This document shows, piece by piece, positions 21,836 to 29,658 of a stretch of DNA of 37,601 nt. The stretch comes from DASWHX01 sp036397995 (lineage in GTDB: Bacteria; Bacteroidota; Bacteroidia; Cytophagales; Cyclobacteriaceae). A program made the translations under genes and the position numbers. The first letter of the stretch is position 1. Each line of letters begins with the position of its first letter. The notes under the pieces are model-generated. The model was not told where the DNA came from. It saw only the letters and a list, made by a program, of their open reading frames with translations, and ran no database searches. The stretch is from NCBI GenBank assembly GCA_036397995.1, contig DASWHX010000077.1, positions 1 to 37,601 on the forward strand, given 5' to 3'.

Positions 21836-23098
21836 ATGAAGTTGAGGCTGATTATATCATTGTTCATTTATTCTCATTTGGGAATTTGTCAGTCGGTATT
21901 AGATAGCCTCACGCGGTCAGAGGAAAGAAATTATAACAAGATTTCATACCAATCTCTGCGGGTGCCTTCCTCCATTTCTACTAATGTTTCTCTCCTGGCA
22001 GATTATCTTACTCAAGAGGCAAAAACTGAACTTGAAAAGGTGCGGGCATTCTATGTGTGGATTACTTCTAATATTGCCTACGATTTTCGGTCTCTTGAAA
22101 AAAATTTATATCCTGTTCAAACTCCGGAAGTTGTTATTGCAAGGAGAACTGCCCTGTGTCAGGGATTTGCAGATTTATTTCATGAATTATGTGAAGAGGT
22201 AGATATAAGATCCGCGGTGATTTCCGGATACTCTAAAGGATATGGTTACAAACCTGGAAAGGAATTCTTTGTTAGTGATCATGCATGGAATGCGGTAAGA
22301 GTGAACAACCTCTGGTATTTGTTAGATGCAACCTGGGGTGCAGGTAGTGGAATTACTCAGAAGTCGGGTTTGGAGGATGGTTTTAATGATAAATATTTTT
22401 TAACTCCGCCTGAAAAGTTTGTTGAAGATCATTTGCCTCTTGATCCCATGTGGCAATTATTAAACAATCTTGTTCCTCTTCAAGTTTATGAAAAGGGAGA
22501 AGCTGAAATAAATGCTTTTATGGAAACAGCACATAAAACTTTCAACTTTAAGGACTCATTAATGAGATGGGAAAGTAGTGATGTGTATCAGGTAGCCATC
22601 GAATCACATAAGCGAAGTATCACCTTTAATCCTAAAAATAAAAGAGCGGTTTACGAATTGGGAACTGAATTATTGTTCAAGGCGCTGGATGTAATGGATG
22701 GTATTCATGGTGTTTCTTACGGAGATTTCGACAATCTTGTTGAGGAAATGCGAAAATCAATGTTTGATTTGCTTCATGAAGCTGCGTTTCATTTTTCAAA
22801 CATTCCATCTTCTCATCCCGATTATGAGACAGCATCCACACTATTAGAAGAGGTGACATTTCAAAAGGGCGTCTTTTATTATGAAGTGGGTCAAAGGATT
22901 TATGACATTTTCTTAGAAATGGATAGGGAGGCCTTTTATAGAAATCTTGCAAACGGGATCTTGCAAATTGATAATTATTATGATCTGGCTACCTATTACT
23001 TCAAACTTGTTAATGAAGAGAGTCGCTACTTTCCCCAGGCCCGGGAATATATACAAAATTATATAATAAATAAAAATCCATTGAGACCAGGTAATTAG
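21836..23098 (+). CDS. Exported transglutaminase-like (papain-fold) protein
   Basis: From the ATG at 21836 the protein has 420 residues; an ATG at 21800 is 12 codons upstream, but the internal one starts the signal peptide (MKLRLIISLFIYSHLGIC). The transglutaminase triad is visible: C108 in RRTALCQGFADLF, H149 in SDHAWNAVRV and D164 in YLLDATWG. The N-terminal KVRAFYVWITSNIAYDF is the usual lead-in. It resembles the kyphoscoliosis-peptidase branch, so it is more likely a periplasmic or surface protease-fold enzyme than a cross-linker. The C-terminal 220 residues are helical (SYGDFDNLVEEMRKS) and not assigned. It converges on rng with a 4-bp overlap at the stops. Confidence 0.85.
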   Translation: MKLRLIISLFIYSHLGICQSVLDSLTRSEERNYNKISYQSLRVPSSISTNVSLLADYLTQEAKTELEKVRAFYVWITSNIAYDFRSLEKNLYPVQTPEVVIARRTALCQGFADLFHELCEEVDIRSAVISGYSKGYGYKPGKEFFVSDHAWNAVRVNNLWYLLDATWGAGSGITQKSGLEDGFNDKYFLTPPEKFVEDHLPLDPMWQLLNNLVPLQVYEKGEAEINAFMETAHKTFNFKDSLMRWESSDVYQVAIESHKRSITFNPKNKRAVYELGTELLFKALDVMDGIHGVSYGDFDNLVEEMRKSMFDLLHEAAFHFSNIPSSHPDYETASTLLEEVTFQKGVFYYEVGQRIYDIFLEMDREAFYRNLANGILQIDNYYDLATYYFKLVNEESRYFPQAREYIQNYIINKNPLRPGN

Positions 23099-24645
23099 AT
23101 CTCAATTACTTCCGCTTCTTTATTCAGGAATTTGAAATCCGTAATACCTAGCGAAGAATCCTCTATCAAAGTGATCCATTTCCTGTATTTAAAGAACCAC
23201 TTCATTTGCCTGGAGATCACTCCATTGGTAAAGTAAGCATGGATGTAAGGATGTACGGCAATAGAAATTGCAGGCTCATTTTGTTTAATAATCAAATGAT
23301 CCAGGCTTGTTTCAATAATATCTGATACAAGAATTGAAGCTTTAATCTTGCCTGTTCCGTTACAGGTTGGACAGGTCTCCAGCGTGGTGATATTCATTTC
23401 CGGACGAACACGCTGCCGCGTAATTTGCATAAGACCAAATTTCGACAAAGGGAGCACTGTAAATTTTGATCTATCAGCGCTCATTTCTTCCTTCATCTTT
23501 TTCTGAAGGAGTTTTTTATTGTCAGATTTTCGCATATCAATGAAATCAATTACGATGATTCCACCCATGTCGCGTAAGCGAAGCTGCCGGGCGATTTCCG
23601 CCGCAGCTTCCAGGTTTACTGATAATGCGGTTGCTTCTTGATCTACTTCCCTGTTTGACTTGTTGCCGGAGTTTACATCAATAACATGGAGAGCTTCGGT
23701 GTGTTCAATTATTAGATAGCCTCCAGCCTTCAAACTAATTGTTTGTCCGAAGAGCGATTTGAACTGCTTTTCAATGCCAAATTGTTCAAAGATCTTGGCC
23801 TTGCCGGAATATTGTTTTACAATCTTTTCTTTACCTGGAGCAATCCGTTTGATATATCCTTTAACTTCATCATAGATTTTTGGATCGTCGACAAGGATAT
23901 TGTCAAAACTTTCATTCAGGACATCCCGTAGGATTGAGGATGCTTTGCTCATCTCACCAATTACTTTTTCCCTGGGCTTTGCATTGCGAAGTTTCTTAAT
24001 ACCTTCTTTCCAGGTATTAACCAGGTTGCGAAGATCCCGATCCAGTTCCGCTACATCTTTACCCAGGGCTGCAGTTCGAATGATGACTCCGAAATTCTCG
24101 GGCTTAATTGAGGTAACCAAACGGGTGAGCCGTTTACGCTCATCAGCACTGGAAATTTTTCTGGATATGCTTACTACCTTAGAAAATGGTACCAATATCA
24201 GATACCTTCCCGCCATAGATAACTCGCAGGATAGTCGAGGCCCTTTCGTGCTTATGGGTTCTTTTACAACCTGAACCAGAATTTTTTGATTCCTGGTTAA
24301 AACTTGGTTAATCTTACCAAATTTGTTAATGTCAGGTTCATTCCTAAAGTTCCCAAGGTCACCCGAAATGTTTTTGTTAGATAAAACGAGCTTAGTAAAT
24401 TTTGATAAGGAGGCAAATTGCGGTCCCAAATCCAAGTAGTGTAAGAAGGCGTCTTTTTCATGGCCGATATCAATAAAAGCTGCATTTAAACCTTGTACAA
24501 CTTTCTTAACAGTTCCCAGGTAAAGATCTCCAACATTAAACTGAGTTCCATCTTCATCTATATGAAACTCTACTAAACCTTTATCTTTTAAAAGGGCTAT
24601 TCGACATCCATTTTGAGTAGAATTAATTATTAGTTCGCTACTCAT
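23095..24645 (-). CDS. rng: Ribonuclease G/E family protein
   Basis: The 516-residue protein has an S1 domain (VGDLYLGTVKKVVQGLNAAF, then the start of FIDIG) with a charged insertion near residues 75-115, a catalytic RNase-H-like part with D323 (VIDVNSGNKSN) and D367/D370 (VIDFIDMRKSD), and the Zn-link CPTCNGTG (C425, C428). It lacks the long RNase E tail, so RNase G is the best call. It cuts single-stranded AU-rich RNA and processes 16S rRNA ends. On the minus strand it follows the HU gene, the TPR gene and the 29-aa gene, with a 29-bp gap from the last. Confidence 0.92.
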   Translation of the reverse strand: MSSELIINSTQNGCRIALLKDKGLVEFHIDEDGTQFNVGDLYLGTVKKVVQGLNAAFIDIGHEKDAFLHYLDLGPQFASLSKFTKLVLSNKNISGDLGNFRNEPDINKFGKINQVLTRNQKILVQVVKEPISTKGPRLSCELSMAGRYLILVPFSKVVSISRKISSADERKRLTRLVTSIKPENFGVIIRTAALGKDVAELDRDLRNLVNTWKEGIKKLRNAKPREKVIGEMSKASSILRDVLNESFDNILVDDPKIYDEVKGYIKRIAPGKEKIVKQYSGKAKIFEQFGIEKQFKSLFGQTISLKAGGYLIIEHTEALHVIDVNSGNKSNREVDQEATALSVNLEAAAEIARQLRLRDMGGIIVIDFIDMRKSDNKKLLQKKMKEEMSADRSKFTVLPLSKFGLMQITRQRVRPEMNITTLETCPTCNGTGKIKASILVSDIIETSLDHLIIKQNEPAISIAVHPYIHAYFTNGVISRQMKWFFKYRKWITLIEDSSLGITDFKFLNKEAEVIEI

Positions 24646-24674
24646 ATGATTTGTCGTTCCCTAAGAAAAAGTTA

Positions 24675-24764
24675 TTACTTCTTCTTATGTCTGTTCTTTC
24701 GCAATCGCTTTTTTCTTTTGTGCGTTGCTATTTTATGTCTTTTTCTTTTTTTACCGCAAGGCAT
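24675..24764 (-). CDS. 29-residue COX24/mS38-like basic protein
   Basis: A 30-codon frame from ATG 24764 encodes a very basic peptide starting MPCGKKRKRHKIATHKRKKR. The remaining nine residues are also basic (Leu-Arg-Lys-Asn-Arg-His-Lys3). This is the AURKAIP1/COX24 domain, which in mitochondria (mS38) and in the actinobacterial protein bS22 is a component of the small ribosomal subunit. I infer that it is a ribosomal or ribosome-associated protein. It is the only small gene between the TPR and rng genes; the gaps are 15 bp and 29 bp. The K/R-H-rich composition and its fixed MPCGKKRKRHK start make it unlikely to be chance. Confidence 0.85.
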   Translation of the reverse strand: MPCGKKRKRHKIATHKRKKRLRKNRHKKK

Positions 24765-24779
24765 AAATCTTTCTGCGTT

Positions 24780-25589
24780 TTAATTTTCAATATCCTCTAA
24801 ATACGAATCCACGTTTGCCAAAACTTCAGGATCCTTTTCTAATTCTTTTACTTTCAATAGATGTTCTTTTGCCAGTTGCTTCTGGTCCAGTTCAAGATAG
24901 CTAAGTCCCAGGTAGAAATGCGCTCTGGAATTCTCGGGATTTACCGCAATTAGTTTTGTAAACCTTTCCACCGCTCTTTCCCATTGTGAGGATTGCATGG
25001 ATAAAATTCCCATATTGTATAATGCCATTTCATTATTAGGGTCAACTTCCAAAACTTCCCTCAAAACTATAATCCCTTGCATCGGATTACTGGAGGCGAT
25101 ATACGTTAAACCAATTTTCGTCTTCACCTCCAAATCCTGGGGATTCTGAACTAACACCTTATCAAAGAACATTCTTGCCTGCTGACCTAGCATTTCGATT
25201 TCATTCTGACTTATTGCAAAGCCCTGGGCCTGAAAATAAGCCTCCCCGGCCTTTTCTAAGTTGTCCGGGGTTTCAAAGCGTTCCGCTTGTCTCCCCAGGT
25301 AATAGGCCGCGCTGTCCCACTGATTCATAGCGCGAAATGCTTCCGCCAACGAGTCGGCAAAGATAGAGCTTTTTTCGATATTATCAGTCTTTTCAAGCTG
25401 AGTTTTGAAGTCCAAAACCCGCTGATGTTCCTCAGGAGAGGCTTTTGATTGGTGAAATCCTGTGCCTTGCTGAGCAGATTCAGGCGTTATCTCTTCAGGC
25501 TTATTATCTACAACTACTTTTGGGAGTGAGTAGAGGATAGCAATCAAGGCTATTCCTACCAGAAGCAGTATTACTCTGTTTTTCCACAT
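24780..25589 (-). CDS. Membrane-anchored TPR protein
   Basis: The 269-residue protein has one N-terminal membrane segment (residues 5-24, VILLLVGIALIAILYSL) and then a soluble domain with at least four TPR units. Clear ones are DNLEKAGEAYFQAQ, EVKTKIGLTYIASSNPMQG, MALYNMGILSMQSSQWERAV and AHFYLGLSYLELDQKQLAKE. The first domain (residues 50-120) is helical. The topology is probably N-in with the TPR region in the periplasm. A scaffolding role is inferred; no enzyme motif is present. It lies between HU (24-bp gap) and the 29-aa COX24-like gene (15-bp gap). Confidence 0.85.
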   Translation of the reverse strand: MWKNRVILLLVGIALIAILYSLPKVVVDNKPEEITPESAQQGTGFHQSKASPEEHQRVLDFKTQLEKTDNIEKSSIFADSLAEAFRAMNQWDSAAYYLGRQAERFETPDNLEKAGEAYFQAQGFAISQNEIEMLGQQARMFFDKVLVQNPQDLEVKTKIGLTYIASSNPMQGIIVLREVLEVDPNNEMALYNMGILSMQSSQWERAVERFTKLIAVNPENSRAHFYLGLSYLELDQKQLAKEHLLKVKELEKDPEVLANVDSYLEDIEN

Positions 25590-25612
25590 TTGAGTATCTC
25601 ATTTAGGAGAAA

Positions 25613-25918
25613 CTACTTGCTGTTTACAAGTTTTACCTTATCGCTTTTCTTAATTTTTTCTACAAAAACCTTGGAAGGCTTGAAACTGGGAATGTAGTGT
25701 TCATCAATAACAATAGCAGTATTTTTGGAGATATTCCTTGCGATCTTCTTTGCTCTTCTCTTATTAATAAAACTTCCGAACCCCCTTACGTATATGTTGT
25801 TCCCGTCAGACATCGCATTCTTTATCACATTAAAAAATGCTTCCACGGTGATTGTAACATCTGCTTTATCTATCCCGGTCTTTTCTGCTATTTCGGTAAT
25901 TACATCGGCTTTGGTCAC
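25613..25918 (-). CDS. HU family DNA-binding protein
   Basis: The 101-residue protein is a full HU/IHF-type nucleoid protein. The start MTKADVITEIAEKTGI is canonical, which fixes the GTG at 25918, and the DNA-binding arm is VRGFGSFINKRRAKKIARNI, ending in SFKPSK with a lysine-rich extension (SDKVKLVNSK). It binds and bends DNA as a dimer. A TAnnTTTG box about 70 bp upstream of the start is a possible promoter. It is the first gene of the HU, TPR, 29-aa protein, rng set and is divergent from mutY with 138 bp between them. Confidence 0.92.
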   Translation of the reverse strand: MTKADVITEIAEKTGIDKADVTITVEAFFNVIKNAMSDGNNIYVRGFGSFINKRRAKKIARNISKNTAIVIDEHYIPSFKPSKVFVEKIKKSDKVKLVNSK

Positions 25919-25986
25919 TTGGAAAATATTTAGATTTAATTAAAACTTCTTTTTACAATTGTTATTGATAATTCTAACAAGGGTCA

Positions 25987-25994
25987 CAAATTTA
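25987..25994 (-). promoter_or_regulatory. Possible -7 box for the HU-TPR-rng operon
   Basis: TAAATTTG on the minus strand fits TAnnTTTG, about 70 bp before the HU GTG. No firm -33 TTTG at the standard spacing. Confidence 0.35.
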
Positions 25995-26056
25995 TGTTAG
26001 CAAAATTTTTAATAAAAGAAAGAGCATCAAAATAATTCATCATAAATGAAAGTATT

Positions 26057-27124
26057 ATGAAATATAAGCCCCTGAGCGTTAATTATTTTGCCAGGCGGGT
26101 TCTTCAATGGTACTACCGGGCAAAAAGGGATTTGCCCTGGCGAAATGAAAGGGATGCTTATACGGTTTGGGTTGCTGAAATTATACTTCAACAAACAAGG
26201 GTTGAGCAGGGTTTACCATATTTCAACCGGTTTATTGAGACCTTTCCTGATGTTTTCTCCCTGGCAAAAGCTTCTGAGCAAAGTGTTCTAAAGATTTGGG
26301 AGGGATTGGGTTATTATAGTCGTGCAAGAAACATGCATAAATGTGCTCAAATAATTGTGAATAATAATCATGGAAGTTTTCCAAAGCGGTTTGAAGATCT
26401 CTTGCAGCTTCCGGGGATTGGTAAGTATACAGCTGCTGCAATTGCATCTTTTGCTTACCATGAGGCAGTTCCGGCTATTGATGCAAACGTAATTCGGGTT
26501 TTAACCAGGATTTTCAGGATTCATGAAGATCCTCATAAACCTAAAACTCAAAAACTCTTATTTGAGAAATCCCTTAAACTAATTTCGAAGGATAATCCGG
26601 ACCACTACAACCAGGCCATGATGGAACTTGGAGCACTTATTTGTAAGCCTAAAAACCCTTCCTGTGCCCGGTGTCCTGTTATGGATTGCTGTGAAGCATA
26701 TGCTTCGGGCGATCAACAGAAATATCCCTATAAAAAAGCAAGGGGTAAGATCCGCAAAAGGTACTTTAATTATGTAATTTTAAAATCGGGAGATAAAACT
26801 TATTTTCAGTTGAGAAATGGGGATGATATCTGGAAAGGTTTATATGAATTCTTTCTTATCGAAAGTAAAGCACCCATTGACATTTCTGATATTTTGCACA
26901 AGGTTCCAATTGAACTTCTGGAGGAGCCAAGAGTGTTATACGAAAGCAAGGAGTATAAACATCAGCTAAGTCATCAAGAAATAAGAGCCCGGTTTATTGA
27001 AATTAGTTCTCCAGGTATTCAAACCAAACAATGGTTGAAGCCTTTTCTCTTCAAAAAAAAGATGGTCAAAGACCTTCCGAAGTCAGTTTTATTAAATAAA
27101 TATTTGGAAGAAAGACCAATTTAA
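26057..27124 (+). CDS. mutY: A/G-specific adenine glycosylase
   Basis: The 355-residue protein has the HhH-GPD core: catalytic E41 in WVAEIILQQTRV, LPGIGKYTAAAIASF (HhH, about residues 118-132), AIDANVIRVLTR with the catalytic Asp, and the Fe-S ligands CKPKNPSCARCPVMDCC. The C-terminal NUDIX-like half (from about residue 230) recognises 8-oxoG. It removes adenine opposite 8-oxoguanine. Length is normal for MutY. It starts 138 bp from the divergent HU gene and is followed by ssb (38 bp), the typical Bacteroidota order mutY-ssb-gldE-gldD. Confidence 0.95.
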   Translation: MKYKPLSVNYFARRVLQWYYRAKRDLPWRNERDAYTVWVAEIILQQTRVEQGLPYFNRFIETFPDVFSLAKASEQSVLKIWEGLGYYSRARNMHKCAQIIVNNNHGSFPKRFEDLLQLPGIGKYTAAAIASFAYHEAVPAIDANVIRVLTRIFRIHEDPHKPKTQKLLFEKSLKLISKDNPDHYNQAMMELGALICKPKNPSCARCPVMDCCEAYASGDQQKYPYKKARGKIRKRYFNYVILKSGDKTYFQLRNGDDIWKGLYEFFLIESKAPIDISDILHKVPIELLEEPRVLYESKEYKHQLSHQEIRARFIEISSPGIQTKQWLKPFLFKKKMVKDLPKSVLLNKYLEERPI

Positions 27125-27162
27125 CTATATTGAGATTTTGTTTAACTATTTAAATATTAATT

Positions 27163-27579
27163 ATGGCTGGAGTAAATAAAGTAATTCTGGTAGGAAACCT
27201 GGGAAAAGATCCCGAAGTGAGGCACCTTGAAGGAGGCGCTGCTGTTGCAAATTTTTCGTTAGCTACGTCTGAATCGTACAAGGACAAGACCAGCGGAGAA
27301 CGCAAAACTATTACCGAGTGGCACAATATTGTTCTTTGGCGCGGGCTCGCTGAGGTTGCTGAAAAGTATCTCAAAAAGGGCGATTCGGTCTACATTGAAG
27401 GCAAAATAAGGTCCAGGCAGTGGGAAGACAAGGAAGGCAAAACGCGGTATACGACCGAAATTGTTGGAGACAACATGGTGATGCTCGGAAGTAGAGGTGG
27501 TTCAAGTTCAGGGTCACAATCCGCTGAAAAGGACATTGTCACCAGCGATGCCGATGAGACGGATGATCTGCCTTTCTAA
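27163..27579 (+). CDS. ssb: Single-stranded DNA-binding protein
   Basis: The 138-residue protein has the SSB OB-fold (MAGVNKVILVGNLGKDPEVR, ITEWHNIVLWRGLAEVAEKY, VYIEGKIRSRQWEDKEGKTR), a short flexible linker rich in Gly/Ser, and the acidic C-terminal tip DDLPF that docks partner proteins such as RecG and others in replication and repair. It acts as a homotetramer. The ATG lies 38 bp behind mutY; the next gene is gldE after a 116-bp gap with its own promoter candidate. Confidence 0.96.
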   Translation: MAGVNKVILVGNLGKDPEVRHLEGGAAVANFSLATSESYKDKTSGERKTITEWHNIVLWRGLAEVAEKYLKKGDSVYIEGKIRSRQWEDKEGKTRYTTEIVGDNMVMLGSRGGSSSGSQSAEKDIVTSDADETDDLPF

Positions 27580-27625
27580 GGACTTCCGGACTATGTTTTA
27601 TTAAGAGCATGAACGAATTCTTTTG

Positions 27626-27633
27626 TAAATTTG
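27626..27633 (+). promoter_or_regulatory. -7 box candidate for the gldE-gldD-recG operon
   Basis: TAAATTTG, preceded by TTTTG and followed by C, fits TAnnTTTG. It predicts a leader of about 57 nt before the gldE start. A -33 element at the standard spacing is not clear. Confidence 0.4.
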
Positions 27634-27695
27634 CATTCGCGAAAAATTGATGTGAATCAGAAAATTCGGTTTATGTTGAACTAAACCCCCTTTTT

Positions 27696-29045
27696 TTGGA
27701 AGCAAGTCTTGAAGAACCTCCGAGTTTATTTTTATTACAAATAATTACACCATTAGTTATCGGTTACGGTGTGAGCATCATTCTTTTACTTATCCTTTCA
27801 GCATTAATTTCCGGATCAGAGGTAGCATTTTTTTCCCTTTCCAATCAGGATATAATTGATATGCGAAAGAATCCGACCGAATCAGGTAAGCGAACAATGG
27901 TCCTTTTACAGAATCCAAAACGACTTCTTGCTACCATTTTAATCCTGAATAATTTAGTGAACATTGCCATTGTTACTTTATCAACATTTTTAACATGGGA
28001 ATTAGTCGGAACTCATTCACCGGAGGGAGTTATCCTTATTATTCTTACCTCCTCGGTTACTTTTGCTATTGTTTTTTTTGGAGAAGTAATGCCGAAGGTT
28101 TTTGCAGTTCAGAATTATCTTCTTTTTGCAAGAATTACTGCTCCTTTACTTTGGATTTCAACGCGCGTTCTAAAGCCCGTTGCCTGGGTGTTAATGAATC
28201 TTTCCGGTGTTATAGAGAAGAGGTTTGAAAAGAAAGGGTATTCGATTTCCGTAGACGAACTTCATCAGGCTCTGGAGATAGCAACCGATAAGAATACCTC
28301 TGATGAAGAAAAAGAAATTCTTAAAGGGATAGTCAACTTCGGCACATTAACCGTGAAACAAATAATGAGATCACGTCTTGATATTACCGCCGTTGATGAG
28401 GATTGTAATTTTCATGAGTTACTTGACAAAATAAACAAATCCGGATACTCAAGAATACCTGTGTTTAATGAGACTATTGACAGTATCTCCGGCGTTTTGT
28501 ATATAAAGGATTTGCTGCCTTACATTGAAGAAGAGGAGAACTTTGAATGGCAAAAATTGCTGCGTCCGGGAATTTTTGTTCCGGAGACAAAGAAAATTGA
28601 TAGCCTGCTGAAGGATTTCCAGGAAAAAAGAGTTCACATGGCAATTGTAGTTGATGAATATGGCGGAACCAGCGGTCTTGTAACCCTGGAAGATATAATT
28701 GAGGAAATAATAGGGGAAATAAATGATGAGTTTGACGAAGAAGATTTTATTTTTCATAAACTGGATGAACAAACTTTTGTTTTTGAAGGGAAAACTTCTC
28801 TTAATGATTTTTGCAAAGCCATAGATGTTGATGTGTCTGTTTTTGATGATATAAAAGGCGAAAGTGAATCTTTGGGAGGATTAATTCTGGAAATAAATTC
28901 AACTTTGCCTCAAGCCGGTGAAAAGATATATTTTGACAATTTTGTTTTCACTATCGTTGCGGTTGATCAAAAGAGAATAAAAAGAGTTCGAGTATTCATT
29001 AAAGAAAAAGCCCGTGAAGGAAAATCAACGGAGTTCACTGACTAA
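27696..29045 (+). CDS. gldE: Gliding motility-associated protein GldE, CNNM/CBS/CorC type
   Basis: From the TTG at 27696 the protein has 449 residues. It opens with a DUF21 (CNNM) membrane domain of about four segments (VSIILLLILSALISGSEVAF, then TILILNNLVNIAIVTLSTFL, LIILTSSVTFAIVFFGEVMP), followed by a pair of CBS domains (VKQIMRSRLDITAVDED; KRVHMAIVVDEYGGTSGLVT) and a C-terminal CorC_HlyC domain. No ATG is available near the N-terminus, so the TTG is accepted; it is the first in-frame start after a stop-free run. In F. johnsoniae GldE supports gliding together with GldD, and gldD overlaps its 3' end by 32 bp. Confidence 0.92.
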   Translation: MEASLEEPPSLFLLQIITPLVIGYGVSIILLLILSALISGSEVAFFSLSNQDIIDMRKNPTESGKRTMVLLQNPKRLLATILILNNLVNIAIVTLSTFLTWELVGTHSPEGVILIILTSSVTFAIVFFGEVMPKVFAVQNYLLFARITAPLLWISTRVLKPVAWVLMNLSGVIEKRFEKKGYSISVDELHQALEIATDKNTSDEEKEILKGIVNFGTLTVKQIMRSRLDITAVDEDCNFHELLDKINKSGYSRIPVFNETIDSISGVLYIKDLLPYIEEEENFEWQKLLRPGIFVPETKKIDSLLKDFQEKRVHMAIVVDEYGGTSGLVTLEDIIEEIIGEINDEFDEEDFIFHKLDEQTFVFEGKTSLNDFCKAIDVDVSVFDDIKGESESLGGLILEINSTLPQAGEKIYFDNFVFTIVAVDQKRIKRVRVFIKEKAREGKSTEFTD

Positions 29046-29655
29046 TTCATGGGCAATACTTCTTTTCTCATTTGTACTACTTGCGGCTGTTGGTTCCTGC
29101 ACAAAAGATTGGCTTCCAAAACCAAGAGGGTATAACCGACTTCCCTTGCCTGAGCATGAATACAGATTACTCCCTGATTCATTTCCATATATTTTTGAAT
29201 ATTCCGCTCACGCGAGAATCTATAATGACTCCTCATGGATTGCAGAACCTTATTGGATTGACCTTTTTTATCCAGACCTGATAGCCAATGTTCAAATAAC
29301 TTACAAACCAGTGAACGGAAATCAAAAACTCCTTGAAGAGTATTTATCTGATGCGTATAAGTTGACTTCAAAACATCAAATAAAAGCCTACTCTATTGAT
29401 GAAAGTTATCTCATAACCCCGACCGGAAAAACCGCTGTTCTAGCTGAATTAGGTGGCGAAGTACCCAGTCAGTTTCAGTTTTATGTAACAGATTCTGTTG
29501 AACATTTTCTTCGGGGAGCCTTGTATTTCAGAACCTCTTTAAAGAACGATTCTCTGTCACCTGCAATTGAATATGTGAAAATTGATATAATTCACATGCT
29601 GAACACGCTGCAATGGAGGACGGAGGTTCCCAAAAATGTTTCTCTCCGCCAATAA
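29014..29655 (+). CDS. gldD: Gliding motility lipoprotein GldD
   Basis: The GTG at 29014 gives 213 residues, overlapping gldE by 32 bp. The N-terminus is a lipoprotein signal with Cys at residue 29 (LLAAVGSC). The mature part has the family motifs KPRGYNRLPLP, FPYIFEYSAHARI and EPYWIDLFYP, and GALYFRTSLKNDSLSPAIEY near the end. GldD is required for gliding motility and for the Type IX secretion-linked machinery. It lies directly before recG (3-bp gap), an arrangement also remembered from related genomes. Confidence 0.92.
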   Translation: MKENQRSSLTNSWAILLFSFVLLAAVGSCTKDWLPKPRGYNRLPLPEHEYRLLPDSFPYIFEYSAHARIYNDSSWIAEPYWIDLFYPDLIANVQITYKPVNGNQKLLEEYLSDAYKLTSKHQIKAYSIDESYLITPTGKTAVLAELGGEVPSQFQFYVTDSVEHFLRGALYFRTSLKNDSLSPAIEYVKIDIIHMLNTLQWRTEVPKNVSLRQ

Positions 29656-29658
29656 GAT

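Noticed and set aside
23900..24274. 124-codon plus-strand frame
   Set aside because: It is antisense to rng and has Ser/Arg-rich, low-information sequence, with no family features.
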